Source of the DNA: Oscillospiraceae bacterium
GTDB taxonomy: Bacteria; Bacillota; Clostridia; Oscillospirales; Acutalibacteraceae
Length of the DNA: 37,824 nucleotides
Assembly: GCA_031290595.1 (NCBI GenBank)
Contig: JAITNG010000206.1
Coordinates: 1-37,824 of the forward strand
Direction of reading: 5' to 3'
Within the stretch, counting starts at the first letter, position 1. The number at the start of each line of letters is the position of its first letter. The position numbers were made by a program, and so were the translations under genes. The notes under the pieces are model-generated. The model ran no database searches, was not told where the DNA came from, and saw only the letters and a list, made by a program, of their open reading frames with translations. Of the stretch, positions 15,301 to 24,011 are shown one piece after another.

Positions 15301-16097
15301 GGAAAAACCCGGTTTCTACACGCGCTTTTGGCGTGTTGCTGGCAGTGTTGATGCTGCTTTCGGCAGCGTTCGTTGCCCCGCGTGCGCAAACGGCGAAACC
15401 GCTGACGAAAACAGAGCTTTACGCGGCATTCCTGCAATACGAGGGGCTGTTCATCTATGACGCGGCGCCGCTTTACACCGTGCGGCATTCGCTCGACCTC
15501 CTGCTGGCGTATGAGGAGAGCTTTGACCGCTACGCGCAGCTGTATCAGGTGCCGAAATCCCTGGTGGAAGTTTCCGTGCTGCGGGAACTGTTCTATTACA
15601 ATTTGTTGGATTGGGGCGCGGATATTTTTGTGAGCGCCTATTACGAAACGGCCTTGTTATCCGAAAAACGCGGGACGCAGGAAGCGTTTGCGCAGATCGA
15701 GCCGCTGTTCTTCAAGCAGGATGCAAGCACGGGGGTTGCGCAAATCTTTGTCACCACGGCCTACAACAACGCGATTGACGTGCTGAACTGGGCAGCGGAA
15801 ACCGGGGTGCGCCCCGGCGGGCGGGTCTATGACGCGGCCAATGTGCAGGATCGTTACGACCTCTGGTTTGCGCTGAAGGACGACCCGGATTTCAGCATTG
15901 AGGTGATGACGCTGATCCACCTGCGCAACGCCTTGCTGGCGGACCCCACGCAGGGCTTCCGGGCGGAGGACTTGAGCGAAGACGAGATCAAATGGATTTT
16001 CGCCCGCTTCAACACCGGCACGCTGGATTCAGACCACACGGTGGATTGTTACGCGTATTTCCTGCTCTTTGAGCAGTATAATGCAAGCGAAATTTAG
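15297..16097 (+). CDS. Exported protein, possibly with a lysozyme-like domain
   Basis: A 266-residue protein with a basic start, a hydrophobic core (about residues 10-28) and a likely cleavage region near APRAQTA, so it should be secreted or cell-surface. The mature part has VSVLRELFYYN, then DASTGVAQIFVTTAYNNAID. A Glu followed some 75 residues later by an S/T-G-x-x-Q-I motif recalls lysozyme/transglycosylase-like folds, where Glu is catalytic; this is a weak, unproven similarity. It begins in an ATGA overlap with nusA and ends ten bases before ylxR, so it is a true operon member. An exported protein between nusA and ylxR is unusual. No other family was recognised. Confidence 0.8.
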   Translation: MRKNPVSTRAFGVLLAVLMLLSAAFVAPRAQTAKPLTKTELYAAFLQYEGLFIYDAAPLYTVRHSLDLLLAYEESFDRYAQLYQVPKSLVEVSVLRELFYYNLLDWGADIFVSAYYETALLSEKRGTQEAFAQIEPLFFKQDASTGVAQIFVTTAYNNAIDVLNWAAETGVRPGGRVYDAANVQDRYDLWFALKDDPDFSIEVMTLIHLRNALLADPTQGFRAEDLSEDEIKWIFARFNTGTLDSDHTVDCYAYFLLFEQYNASEI

Positions 16098-16107
16098 GAG
16101 TATGCTT

Positions 16108-16392
16108 ATGCCAAACCCGCTGGTACCCAAGAAGATCCCCCTGCGCAAATGCGTGGGCTGCAACGAAATGAAGCCCAAGCGCGAACTGATCCGCGCGGTG
16201 AAATCCCCGGCGGGGGAAATCGCGCTGGATTTGACGGGCAAAGCGCCGGGCAGGGGCGCCTACCTTTGCCACGACCCGGAATGCCTGCGCAAGGCACGCA
16301 AGCGCAAGAGCCTGGAGCGGGCATACAAATGCGCGGTGCCGCAGGAAGTATATGAACGGATGGAAGCGGAGATGACGGATGATGCGGGATGA
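16108..16392 (+). CDS. ylxR: YlxR family nucleic-acid-binding protein
   Basis: A 94-residue protein of the YlxR (DUF448) family. It has the diagnostic LRKCVGCNEMKPKRELIR and GRGAYLCHDPECLRKARKR. The family usually sits between nusA and infB and is thought to bind RNA or act as a nucleoid-associated regulator. I chose the ATG at 16108, seven bases after AGGAG; ATG at 16102 would be one base from it. The 3' end overlaps the L7Ae-like gene by 14 bp. Confidence 0.93.
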   Translation: MPNPLVPKKIPLRKCVGCNEMKPKRELIRAVKSPAGEIALDLTGKAPGRGAYLCHDPECLRKARKRKSLERAYKCAVPQEVYERMEAEMTDDAG

Positions 16393-16702
16393 AGCCAAGC
16401 TGCTCTCCCTGCTGGGGCTTTGCCGCAAGGCGAACCTGGCCGGGTTTGGGCATGACGCAGCCAAAAAAGCGCTGCGCGACAAGCGGGCAAGGCTGTGCCT
16501 GCTGGGGAGCGAGGCTTCCCCCAGGCTGCGCGAAGAGTTCCGCGCACTGACGGCCGAAGCAAACGTGCCGCTGCTGGAACTTGCGCTCACGGCGGCGCAG
16601 ATCAAACAGGCGGCGCAGGTCCCCGCCGGGGTGATCACCATCAACGAAAAAGGGCTTGCGCGCAAGATTTTCGATTGCGCACAGGAACCCGGCGAAGCAT
16701 AA
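16379..16702 (+). CDS. ylxQ: L7Ae-family ribosomal-type protein (YlxQ)
   Basis: A 107-residue protein of the L7Ae/L30e/S12e/Gadd45 fold, corresponding to YlxQ of Bacillus. Recognisable segments are LLSLLGLCRKANLAGFGHDAA at the N-terminus (a helix with Gly turns) and LELALTAAQIKQAAQ towards the C-terminus. Members bind kink-turn RNA, probably in the ribosome or other RNPs. It starts within ylxR, at the first of two neighbouring ATGs with GGAG upstream. The normal neighbours ylxR and infB flank it. Confidence 0.88.
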   Translation: MMRDEAKLLSLLGLCRKANLAGFGHDAAKKALRDKRARLCLLGSEASPRLREEFRALTAEANVPLLELALTAAQIKQAAQVPAGVITINEKGLARKIFDCAQEPGEA

Positions 16703-16828
16703 ATTGTAACACAAATCATAGCAAAGCCCAATCACAAAGCAAAAAAGTTCACGTCAACACATCAAAAAGCCAAATGCAGCGCGGCAAAGGCCGCCATGGC
16801 GGCGGCAGGCACCAGAAAGGATGATTGT

Positions 16829-19444
16829 ATGCTGGAAAAAATCAGGATCAAAGAGGTGGCCATTCAGTTGGGAACCACCAACAAGGATATTGTGGATCTG
16901 CTGGCCAAGTATTTCGACGGCCTGCGCAACCTCAATTCCATCCTGCAAGAGGCGGAGTTGGATGTGATCTTTGAACATTACACCCGCGCCCTGGCGGTGG
17001 AGAGCTTCGACAGCTACTTCGCGCTGATGGAACACAAGCCCAAGGCGCCCTCGGCGCCTGAGGCAGCGCCCGTGGCGGAGGAGAACGCGCCCGCAGCGGC
17101 GGCGGAACAAACGCCGCCCCCGCCGGAAGCGCCCGCCCAACCGGCGGCGGCTGCACAGCCCGCCGCAAAACAGCCGAATGCACCGCAGACCCCGCCGGCG
17201 GCGCAGCAGCCCAGGGGGGGCAAGCCGCCGCAAAAGCAGCCCAACCAACCCCAAGGCCAAAATCAAAACCAAAGCCAGAACCAGCAGCGCAGGGGGAAAC
17301 CCACCAGCGCGGAGCGCGAAGCGAGCCTGGCGCTGGCCAACGCTGCGGCGGCACGCCGCCAGGGGCAGCAGGGGCAAGCACAGCCCGGCGCGGCGCAGCA
17401 GCCGCCCAAAAAGAAGAAAGAAGGCGTGGCGACGACGCCCCAATCGCGCACCAAGGGCGAAGCGCGGACGGTGGATACCCGTTCGGGCACCGTCAACCTG
17501 GAAAAATACAACGAGCGCTATGAACAAATTGCGCCCGGGCAGCAGAATGCAAAGAAGACGGATACCCAGACCAACAAGCAGAAGCTCAACCAAAAATCCC
17601 GTCAATACCGTAGGCAGGGGATGCGTTCTTCCCACAGGGAAACCGAATCCGAACGTCTGCGCCGCATCGCCGCCGAGCGTGCGCGTAAACCCCAGCTGGT
17701 GATCCGCGTGGGGGAAGAAATCACGGTCAGCGAGCTGGCGCTGCTGCTCAAACGCACCGCCACCGAGGTGATCCAGAAGCTCTTTGGTTCCCTTGGCGTG
17801 ATGGCGGCGATCAACGACGCCATCGATTATGACACAGCGGAGCTGGTGGCGCAGGAACTGGGCGCACGGGTGGAGCGCGAGGTCATCGTGACGATTGAAG
17901 ACCGGATCATTGACGACAGCGTGGATAGCGACGAAGCATTGCAGCTGCGCGACCCGGTGGTGGTGGTCATGGGTCACGTGGATCACGGCAAGACTTCGCT
18001 GCTCGATGCGATCCGCGACACCGCCGTGACCGAAACGGAAGCGGGCGGCATCACCCAGCACATCGGCGCATATAGAGTCGATTGCAACGGTAGGCAGATC
18101 ACCTTCCTGGATACCCCTGGCCATGCGGCGTTCACCGCCATGCGTGCGCGGGGCGCCCAGGCGACCGATATTGCCATCCTGGTGGTGGCGGCGGATGACG
18201 GCATCATGCCCCAGACGGTGGAGGCCATCAACCACGCCAAGGCGGCGGGGGTGGCCATCGTGGTGGCGATCAATAAGATGGATAAACCCGGCGCGGAGCC
18301 GGATCGCGTCCGCCAGCAACTGACGGAATACGAATTGGTGGATGAGCAGTGGGGCGGCGAAACGATCTGCGTCCCGGTTTCGGCCAAAAGCCGCGAGGGG
18401 CTGGAACAATTGCTGGAAGCCGTGCTGCTGGTGGCTGAAATGCGCGAACTGCGCGCCAACCCCAACCGCGCCGCAAAGGGCGTGGTCATTGAAGCCAGGC
18501 TTGATAAAAGCTGCGGCCCCATCGCCACGGTGCTGGTGCAAAACGGTACGCTCAGAGCGGGCGACATCATTGTTGCGGGCGAGAGCGTGGGGCGCGTGCG
18601 CGTTATGACGGACGACAAGGGCAAGCCCATCACAGAGGCCGGCCCCAGCGTGCCGGTGGAAATCATGGGTATGGCCGAAACCCCGCACGCGGGCGATTCC
18701 TTTGACGCCGTGACGGATGAACGCCTGGCGCGTGAGCTGGTGGAACAGCGCAAGCACAGCGCCAAGGAGGAAATCTTCCGCCTGAACGAGCGCGTGACGC
18801 TGGAAAACCTTTTCGATTCGCTCAAGGAAGGCGAGCGCAAGGACTTGAACATCATCGTCAAGGCCGATGTGCAGGGTTCCGCCGAAGCGGTGAAGCAAAA
18901 CCTGCTCAAGCTCAGCAATGAAGAAGTGCGCGTGCAGGTGATCCATTCCGGCGTGGGCGCGGTCAGCGAAAGCGATGTGATGCTCGCGGCGGCTTCCGGC
19001 GCGGTGATCGTCGGCTTCAACGTCAGCTCCGACCCCGTGGCGGCTTCCAATGCCGAACGCGACGGCGTGCAGCTGCGCACCTACCGCGTGATTTATAACA
19101 TGATTGAAGACGTGCAGGCCGCCGTGAAGGGGATGCTTGCGCCGAAATACCGCGAAGCCGCCATCGGCCGCGCCGAAGTGCGCCAGGTGGTCAAGATTTC
19201 CTCCGTCGGCAACGTGGCGGGGAGCTACATCCTCGACGGCAAAGCGCAGCGGGGCGCAAAGCTCCGCGTGCTGCGCGACGGCAAGATCATCGCCGAAGAC
19301 GAGATTTCCTCCCTGCGCCGCTTCAAAGACGACGTGAAGGAAGTCAACGGCGGCTACGAATGCGGCATCAGCCTGAACAAATACGCCGACTTCCGCGAAG
19401 GCGACATATTTGAGATGTATGTGATGGAGGAATACAGGGACTAG
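16829..19444 (+). CDS. infB: Translation initiation factor IF-2
   Basis: An 871-residue protein. It opens with an IF2 N-terminal segment ([20 protein letters not shown]), followed by a long low-complexity Ala/Pro/Gln linker (about residues 70-200). A second N-terminal helix domain then leads into the GTPase domain with GHVDHGKTS (near 381), DTPGHAAF and NKMD. Domains II to IV follow, ending [12 protein letters not shown]-2 delivers initiator fMet-tRNA to the 30S subunit and promotes 50S joining. ATG at 16829 follows AAAGGATGATTGT. The gap to the preceding gene is 126 bp with no clear promoter. The next gene is a Fic protein 13 bp away rather than rbfA. Confidence 0.97.
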   Translation: MLEKIRIKEVAIQLGTTNKDIVDLLAKYFDGLRNLNSILQEAELDVIFEHYTRALAVESFDSYFALMEHKPKAPSAPEAAPVAEENAPAAAAEQTPPPPEAPAQPAAAAQPAAKQPNAPQTPPAAQQPRGGKPPQKQPNQPQGQNQNQSQNQQRRGKPTSAEREASLALANAAAARRQGQQGQAQPGAAQQPPKKKKEGVATTPQSRTKGEARTVDTRSGTVNLEKYNERYEQIAPGQQNAKKTDTQTNKQKLNQKSRQYRRQGMRSSHRETESERLRRIAAERARKPQLVIRVGEEITVSELALLLKRTATEVIQKLFGSLGVMAAINDAIDYDTAELVAQELGARVEREVIVTIEDRIIDDSVDSDEALQLRDPVVVVMGHVDHGKTSLLDAIRDTAVTETEAGGITQHIGAYRVDCNGRQITFLDTPGHAAFTAMRARGAQATDIAILVVAADDGIMPQTVEAINHAKAAGVAIVVAINKMDKPGAEPDRVRQQLTEYELVDEQWGGETICVPVSAKSREGLEQLLEAVLLVAEMRELRANPNRAAKGVVIEARLDKSCGPIATVLVQNGTLRAGDIIVAGESVGRVRVMTDDKGKPITEAGPSVPVEIMGMAETPHAGDSFDAVTDERLARELVEQRKHSAKEEIFRLNERVTLENLFDSLKEGERKDLNIIVKADVQGSAEAVKQNLLKLSNEEVRVQVIHSGVGAVSESDVMLAAASGAVIVGFNVSSDPVAASNAERDGVQLRTYRVIYNMIEDVQAAVKGMLAPKYREAAIGRAEVRQVVKISSVGNVAGSYILDGKAQRGAKLRVLRDGKIIAEDEISSLRRFKDDVKEVNGGYECGISLNKYADFREGDIFEMYVMEEYRD

Positions 19445-19457
19445 GAGGTTTTGCTGA

Positions 19458-20735
19458 ATGGAAGAAAACTGGATTTGGAAGCCTGTAGCGTTTGATGAAC
19501 GATGGCTTGCATTGAACACAGAACAGATTGATCAAGTGACACCTGTTTGGTTTGAAAAAAGAGCTTCCATCAAAGAGAGCAACGAGGAACTCAAGGCCTT
19601 TTTCACGCGGATCAAGCGCAGGCAGGCGATAGAAACAGGGATCGTTGAAGGCCTTTACAGCCTTAGCCGTGGAGCGACGGAAACTTTTGTTATGCAGGGG
19701 TTTGCGGAAGATTATTTGCAGCATGGCGATTCCAACCTGCCCAACGATGAACTCTTGGCACATTTGAACGACCAATACGAAGCGCTGGATTGGGTGTTTG
19801 ATTTTATCAAAAGTGACCGGGATCTCAGCGTTGGATTTATCAAGGAACTGCACGCGCTGCTCACCTGCCACCAGGCAACGGCGGTGGGAATCACGCCGGA
19901 TGGGCAGCGGATTCAAATCCCGCTGCTTCACGGTGAATTTAAGGTGCGCCCCAATAATCCTATGCAGTCTGATGGAGCAATTGCCTGCTATTGTCCGCCT
20001 ATGCAGGTGGATTCGGAAATGGATGCCTTCATTTCTGTATATAGCAACGAAATGAAACAAGCACACCCCGTGGTTCGCGCAACATGGGCGCACTATACCT
20101 TTGTTACGATTCATCCGTTTCAGGATGGCAATGGCAGGATGGCACGGTTGGTTGCAAGTTTGATTCTGATACAGGGTGGATTGTTGCCGTTTGCTTTGGA
20201 ACGAACCCAACGCCCCCAATATTTTGCGGCTTTGGAAAAAGCCGATGCAGGCATCTACCAACCGCTGTTGGATATGTTGATTGCTGATCAATTGGAAAGT
20301 ATGGGGCCGGAAGTGGTAGCGCGGGCACTGGCAGGCAAGATACAAACCAGTGCGCAACTGCAAAAATTTGTTGCGCTGGAAGAAAAGCGAAAGGCAATCA
20401 ACGCATATTCCAACGATATTGCAGTTCAAAAAGCGGAGGCAGTTAATCTGCAGCTCCAAGCGGTTGGAACAGCGCGCAGTTTTAAGGGGGTTGAAGAACC
20501 ATCTATATATATAAATCTTATTACGCAAAGAAAATTCCAAATTCGCTTTACAAGCGGCATTGAGCGGGATACAATTGTCTTGCAATATGAGATGCGGGAA
20601 GCATTCCACTCCATTTCTACGGATGCGATTACTATCACAGCAGATATGGATGAAGAATCCGCAAAGTTGCTTGTTGAAGCGTTCATACAAAAGAAGCTGA
20701 CCTGCGCTTTGCAATTCATCTCTCAATCTTTATAG
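19458..20735 (+). CDS. Fic domain protein (putative AMP transferase), class II-type
   Basis: A 425-residue protein. The Fic core HPFQDGNGRMAR lies at residues 219-230 with catalytic His219. An inhibitory helix TGIVEG at 60-65 matches the (S/T)xxxE(G/N) pattern, placing it before the Fic fold as in class II; Glu64 would block ATP positioning until displaced. Such enzymes usually transfer AMP to a target protein hydroxyl. The C-terminal 130 residues have no Fic similarity and may bind a target or DNA. It is less GC-rich than its neighbours and sits between infB and rbfA, an otherwise very conserved pair, with its own AGGAGG nine bases before ATG and only 13 bp after infB. It is therefore probably an acquired gene that uses the operon's transcription. 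Confidence 0.92.
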   Translation: MEENWIWKPVAFDERWLALNTEQIDQVTPVWFEKRASIKESNEELKAFFTRIKRRQAIETGIVEGLYSLSRGATETFVMQGFAEDYLQHGDSNLPNDELLAHLNDQYEALDWVFDFIKSDRDLSVGFIKELHALLTCHQATAVGITPDGQRIQIPLLHGEFKVRPNNPMQSDGAIACYCPPMQVDSEMDAFISVYSNEMKQAHPVVRATWAHYTFVTIHPFQDGNGRMARLVASLILIQGGLLPFALERTQRPQYFAALEKADAGIYQPLLDMLIADQLESMGPEVVARALAGKIQTSAQLQKFVALEEKRKAINAYSNDIAVQKAEAVNLQLQAVGTARSFKGVEEPSIYINLITQRKFQIRFTSGIERDTIVLQYEMREAFHSISTDAITITADMDEESAKLLVEAFIQKKLTCALQFISQSL

Positions 20736-20786
20736 ATTGTCTTACAGGAGCAGCTGCGACAGCGACTGCTTTAGAGGAGGTACAAT

Positions 20787-21185
20787 ATGCCCGGTTATCA
20801 CATCAACCGCGTGGCGGAGGACATCAAGCGTGAGCTGGTTGTTTTGCTGCGCGAAATGAAGGACCCGCGTTTGCATGGCAAGCTCTTGACCGTGGTGCGC
20901 GTGGCGCTGAGCGGCGACGGCTCCAGCGCAAAGGTTTACATCAGCGCAATGGAGGGCAAGACCGCCGCTGTGGAAGCCGTCAAGGCCTTGCAGAGCGGGC
21001 AGGGCTTTGTGCGCGGCGAAATCGGCAGACGGCTGCACCTGCGCAAAGCGCCCGAGCTGCGTTTTGTGGCGGATGACTCCATTGAAACAGGGACGCAGAT
21101 CCTGCGCATGATGGATGCGCTGGATATTCCGGCCGCAGATGAAACAGTCGAAGAAGGACAGGGAAATGCAAATGAAGCGGATTGA
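20787..21185 (+). CDS. rbfA: Ribosome-binding factor A
   Basis: A 132-residue protein. RbfA binds the 30S subunit during late 16S rRNA maturation. Typical features: the opening YHINRVAEDIKRELVVLLRE, then KDPRLHGKLLTVVRVALS, a KH-like fold, and LRKAPELRFVADDSIETG near the C-terminus. The tail is acidic. ATG is preceded by GAGGAGG. It overlaps the start of the DHH phosphoesterase by 20 bp. Confidence 0.95.
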   Translation: MPGYHINRVAEDIKRELVVLLREMKDPRLHGKLLTVVRVALSGDGSSAKVYISAMEGKTAAVEAVKALQSGQGFVRGEIGRRLHLRKAPELRFVADDSIETGTQILRMMDALDIPAADETVEEGQGNANEAD

Positions 21186-22146
21186 TGTGCGGCAGGCCGC
21201 CGAGCGCCTGCAAACAGCCCCCGCGCTGCGCATCCTGGTGCATAGCCACCCGGATGGCGACACGCTGGGCTGCGCCTTTGCCCTGGCGCGGGCGATGCAT
21301 TGGCTGGGCAAGGACGTTTGCGTGTTGAGCGAGGATCCGATCCCCGAAATGTTCGCCTTTATGGCGGCGGGTCTGCCCCAGCGGGAGCGGGAATACGGGC
21401 TGCTGGTCTGCGTGGACGTCGCCGACGAACATCTGCTGGGCAAACGCCAGGTGGAACGCTTTGGCGGGCGCATCGCCCTCAACCTGGATCACCATGCCAC
21501 CAACCCCCTCTTTGCCGCCGAAACGTGTGTGGACCCCGCTGCGGCGGCTGCGGCAGAGCTGGTTTGCGACGTCATCGATACGTTGGGTGTGCCGCTGGAT
21601 ACCGCCATGGCCTCCTGCCTGTATGCCGGGATTTCGACGGACACGGGCTGCTTCCGCTATTCCAACACCACCGCCCGCAGCCACCGCTGCGCCGCGCGGT
21701 TCATGGAACTCGGTACCCCCGCTGCGGAGCTGGACAGGGCGTTTTTTGAAACCAAAACCAAGACCTGCGCGGCGTTGGAGCGCATGGCGTTTGAGGGTCT
21801 CCGCTTTTATTGCGGCGACCGCGTGGCGATGATCGTCGTCACACAGGCGATGTTCCGCAAAAGCGGTTCCAACGAAGAGGAGTTCATCAAGCTCGTGCCG
21901 CAAACCCGGCAGATTGAAGGTGTGCTGGTGGGTGTTTCCATACGGGAACGCGAGGACGGCAGCTTCAAAATCTCGCTGCGCAGTCACGCGCCGGTGGATG
22001 CAGCGGAAATTTGCGCCCGCATGGGCGGCGGCGGCCACGCCAGAGCGGCAGGTTGCGCCAGCGAAAAGCCCCTGGGGGCAACAGTGGAAGAGATTGTGGG
22101 GTATATTGACGAGGCGTTGCAGGGGGTTGGCAAGGAATTCTGCTGA
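21166..22146 (+). CDS. nrnA: DHH/DHHA1 phosphoesterase, NrnA-like nanoRNase/pAp phosphatase
   Basis: About 326 residues. DHH-family motifs: HSHPDGDTLG (motif I), VCVDVAD (motif II), NLDHHATN (the DHH signature) and GISTDTG (motif IV). The DHHA1 domain ends with GGGGHARAAGC. NrnA degrades short RNAs and dephosphorylates pAp with manganese; it normally follows rbfA in Firmicutes, as here. Two adjacent ATGs (21166 and 21172) are possible starts; I chose 21166, seven bases after AGGA. It lies within the end of rbfA. Confidence 0.92.
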   Translation: MQMKRIDVRQAAERLQTAPALRILVHSHPDGDTLGCAFALARAMHWLGKDVCVLSEDPIPEMFAFMAAGLPQREREYGLLVCVDVADEHLLGKRQVERFGGRIALNLDHHATNPLFAAETCVDPAAAAAAELVCDVIDTLGVPLDTAMASCLYAGISTDTGCFRYSNTTARSHRCAARFMELGTPAAELDRAFFETKTKTCAALERMAFEGLRFYCGDRVAMIVVTQAMFRKSGSNEEEFIKLVPQTRQIEGVLVGVSIREREDGSFKISLRSHAPVDAAEICARMGGGGHARAAGCASEKPLGATVEEIVGYIDEALQGVGKEFC

Positions 22147-22161
22147 GGGGAGGGACATTGC

Positions 22162-23286
22162 GTGGGAAAAACGGAGCGGGATGTGTATATTTGCGCAACA
22201 TACTATCACATTCTTATCGCAGCGATTAAAGGTTTGCGGGCAGAGGAAAAGCCGGATATTGTGATTTGCGATTTGCTTACAGATGACAACAATTGTGAAG
22301 CTGTAGCCAACAATATCCGATGCAGTCAGATTTTTCGCAATGTGACCGTGTTCCCGGAACTCAAGATTCGACTCTTTTTGGGGAAGGGAAGAATCCCAAA
22401 TATCTGCTGGGGAACTGCAAGGCATGGACAACCATTGGACGGATGGGAACCTCTTGAAAATCTTCCAATCAAACACCTATTAGCTGACCACATCTTAATC
22501 AAAAAAGCAATCAAGGAATTTCAGCTGAACGAATATGCATTCCAGAACTATCGCAATGTCTATGCTTTTGCTGATCAACTGTTTGCCAGTGTTTATTTGC
22601 GTTATACAAAAACTGCGTATCACATCATTGAAGACGGGCTTGATCATTACAAGAATGTGTTTAAGTATTGTACGTTTTCATATAATAAAACGCTCCGGGA
22701 AAAGATTCTGTCGCCATTGCTTGAAGTGCATTATATCCATGGAAAATCAAAATACACGAAGAGCGTTGAGGTCAACGACGCGGAAGGCATTGTCCCAATT
22801 CCACCCCCAAAAGTGCACGTTCAACCGAAAGCAGCGCTGTTTTCCGCTTTGCATTCAGACGAAAAGCAAAAACTGCTGCGGCTTTTTACGGATGGATATG
22901 ATTTTTCAGTTCCTGAAAGTTTGAATTGTATATTATTGTTGACAAGTCCATTTGTTGAAGATGGACTTTTAGCTACGCAGGAACAGCAGATACAGCTTTT
23001 TCGTGAAGTGCTTAACACCACCTGCGGGGGGGGGCAAACAGTCATTCTCAAGCCTCACCCGCGTGATTTTGATGGCGATATTTACCGCGAAGCATTTGCA
23101 GGTCAAAATGTGATTGTGATGGAAAAGAATATCCCTGTTGAAGTGCTTCTCTTTTTAGAGGGCGTGCATTTTGCGAAGAGTGTCACTGTTTTGTCTACTG
23201 CATTGGCACAGTTGGACTTTGTAGAAGAAAAGATTTCTCTTGGTTTCGATTGGCTGAACGCATGGAAGGAGAGAAACGGCGCATGA
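22162..23286 (+). CDS. GT52/sialyltransferase-like glycosyltransferase
   Basis: A 374-residue protein starting at GTG with GGGGAGGGAC upstream. The opening VYICATYYHILIAAIKGL resembles the start of GT52-type (lipooligosaccharide sialyltransferase) enzymes. The middle has YHIIEDGLDHYK, and the C-terminal half has VILKPHPRDFDGD; an IEDG motif plus KPHPRD is typical of that GT-B group, where the H-P segment contacts the CMP moiety. No signal or membrane segment, so it would work at the inner face of the membrane. The gene is clearly less GC-rich than nrnA, 15 bp upstream, and is coupled by ATGA to a cytidylyltransferase that could make its CMP-sugar donor. Family assignment is by motif only. Confidence 0.7.
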   Translation: MGKTERDVYICATYYHILIAAIKGLRAEEKPDIVICDLLTDDNNCEAVANNIRCSQIFRNVTVFPELKIRLFLGKGRIPNICWGTARHGQPLDGWEPLENLPIKHLLADHILIKKAIKEFQLNEYAFQNYRNVYAFADQLFASVYLRYTKTAYHIIEDGLDHYKNVFKYCTFSYNKTLREKILSPLLEVHYIHGKSKYTKSVEVNDAEGIVPIPPPKVHVQPKAALFSALHSDEKQKLLRLFTDGYDFSVPESLNCILLLTSPFVEDGLLATQEQQIQLFREVLNTTCGGGQTVILKPHPRDFDGDIYREAFAGQNVIVMEKNIPVEVLLFLEGVHFAKSVTVLSTALAQLDFVEEKISLGFDWLNAWKERNGA

Positions 23287-23936
23287 AGATAGTCGCATTT
23301 GTTCCATTGAAGCTCAATAACGAACGGCTTCCGGGTAAGAATCTGAAACCGTTTTTGGATGGACAGTCGCCGCTGTCGCTTACGCTTGCAATGCTGCAAA
23401 GGGTTCATTTGGTGGATGAGGTGTATGTGTTTTGTAGTTCAGGCAGCCTTCGTGACCAGATACCGGATTCCATACGTTTTATCCAAAGAAGCGCAGAATT
23501 GGATTCGGCAACAACGACCGGTAACGATCTTGTACAGGCGTTTGCGCAAGTTGTGGAAGCAGATATTTACGTTAAGATGCACGTGACGGCTCCCTTTATT
23601 GAACCCGCCAGCATTGAACGCGGAATCAACGCACTGCTGAACGAGGGTTATGATTCGGCTTTCCCGGTAACAACGCAACATGAATTCCTTTGGATAGGCG
23701 GTAAGCCGAATTACAACACAAAGCATATTCCGCGGACGCAGGATTTGATGCCCTTTCATATTGAAACCACAGGATTTTATGTTTATAAAAAAGAAGTGCT
23801 TTGTCGATGCGACAGCAGGATCGGCACAAAACCGTTCCTGATTCCAGTATCCAAGATCGAAGCAACCGACATCAACGATCCTATTGATTTCGATATTGCA
23901 AGTGCGATTTATAGCCAGGTCATCCTTAAACGCTAA
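23283..23936 (+). CDS. NeuA-like acylneuraminate cytidylyltransferase family protein
   Basis: A 217-residue protein of the CTP-transferase group that activates sialic acid or related nonulosonates (or KDO) as CMP sugars. Motifs: VPLKLNNERLPGKNLKPF, a variant of the usual nucleotide loop in which R-x-G-S-K-G is replaced; SATTTGNDLVQAF; VKMHVTAPFIEPASIERG; and DINDPIDFDIA at the end, the typical C-terminal metal and substrate site. It starts in the ATGA overlap with the glycosyltransferase and ends just before a strong terminator. The pair looks like a self-contained donor-plus-transferase unit, but no synthase for the sugar (NeuB or NeuC) is in the window. Confidence 0.8.
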   Translation: MKIVAFVPLKLNNERLPGKNLKPFLDGQSPLSLTLAMLQRVHLVDEVYVFCSSGSLRDQIPDSIRFIQRSAELDSATTTGNDLVQAFAQVVEADIYVKMHVTAPFIEPASIERGINALLNEGYDSAFPVTTQHEFLWIGGKPNYNTKHIPRTQDLMPFHIETTGFYVYKKEVLCRCDSRIGTKPFLIPVSKIEATDINDPIDFDIASAIYSQVILKR

Positions 23937-23943
23937 TACACCC

Positions 23944-23985
23944 GCCCCCGCATCGGCCATTGACGGCTGGTGCGGGGGCTTATTA
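23944..23985 (+). terminator. Terminator ending the rimP-to-cytidylyltransferase transcript
   Basis: GCCCCCGCA and TGCGGGGGC form the outer stem, extended by GCC and GGC inside, followed by TTATTAT. It is eight bases past the stop codon. No other terminator was seen on the plus strand after the rimP leader hairpin at 13559-13586. Confidence 0.8.
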
Positions 23986-24011
23986 TATGCGCCAAGCGGC
24001 GAGCAGCCCCC

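Noticed and set aside
16754-19519. 921-codon open frame on the minus strand across infB
   Set aside because: Same effect: a long shadow opposite a clear IF-2 gene, with His-rich, low-complexity translation.
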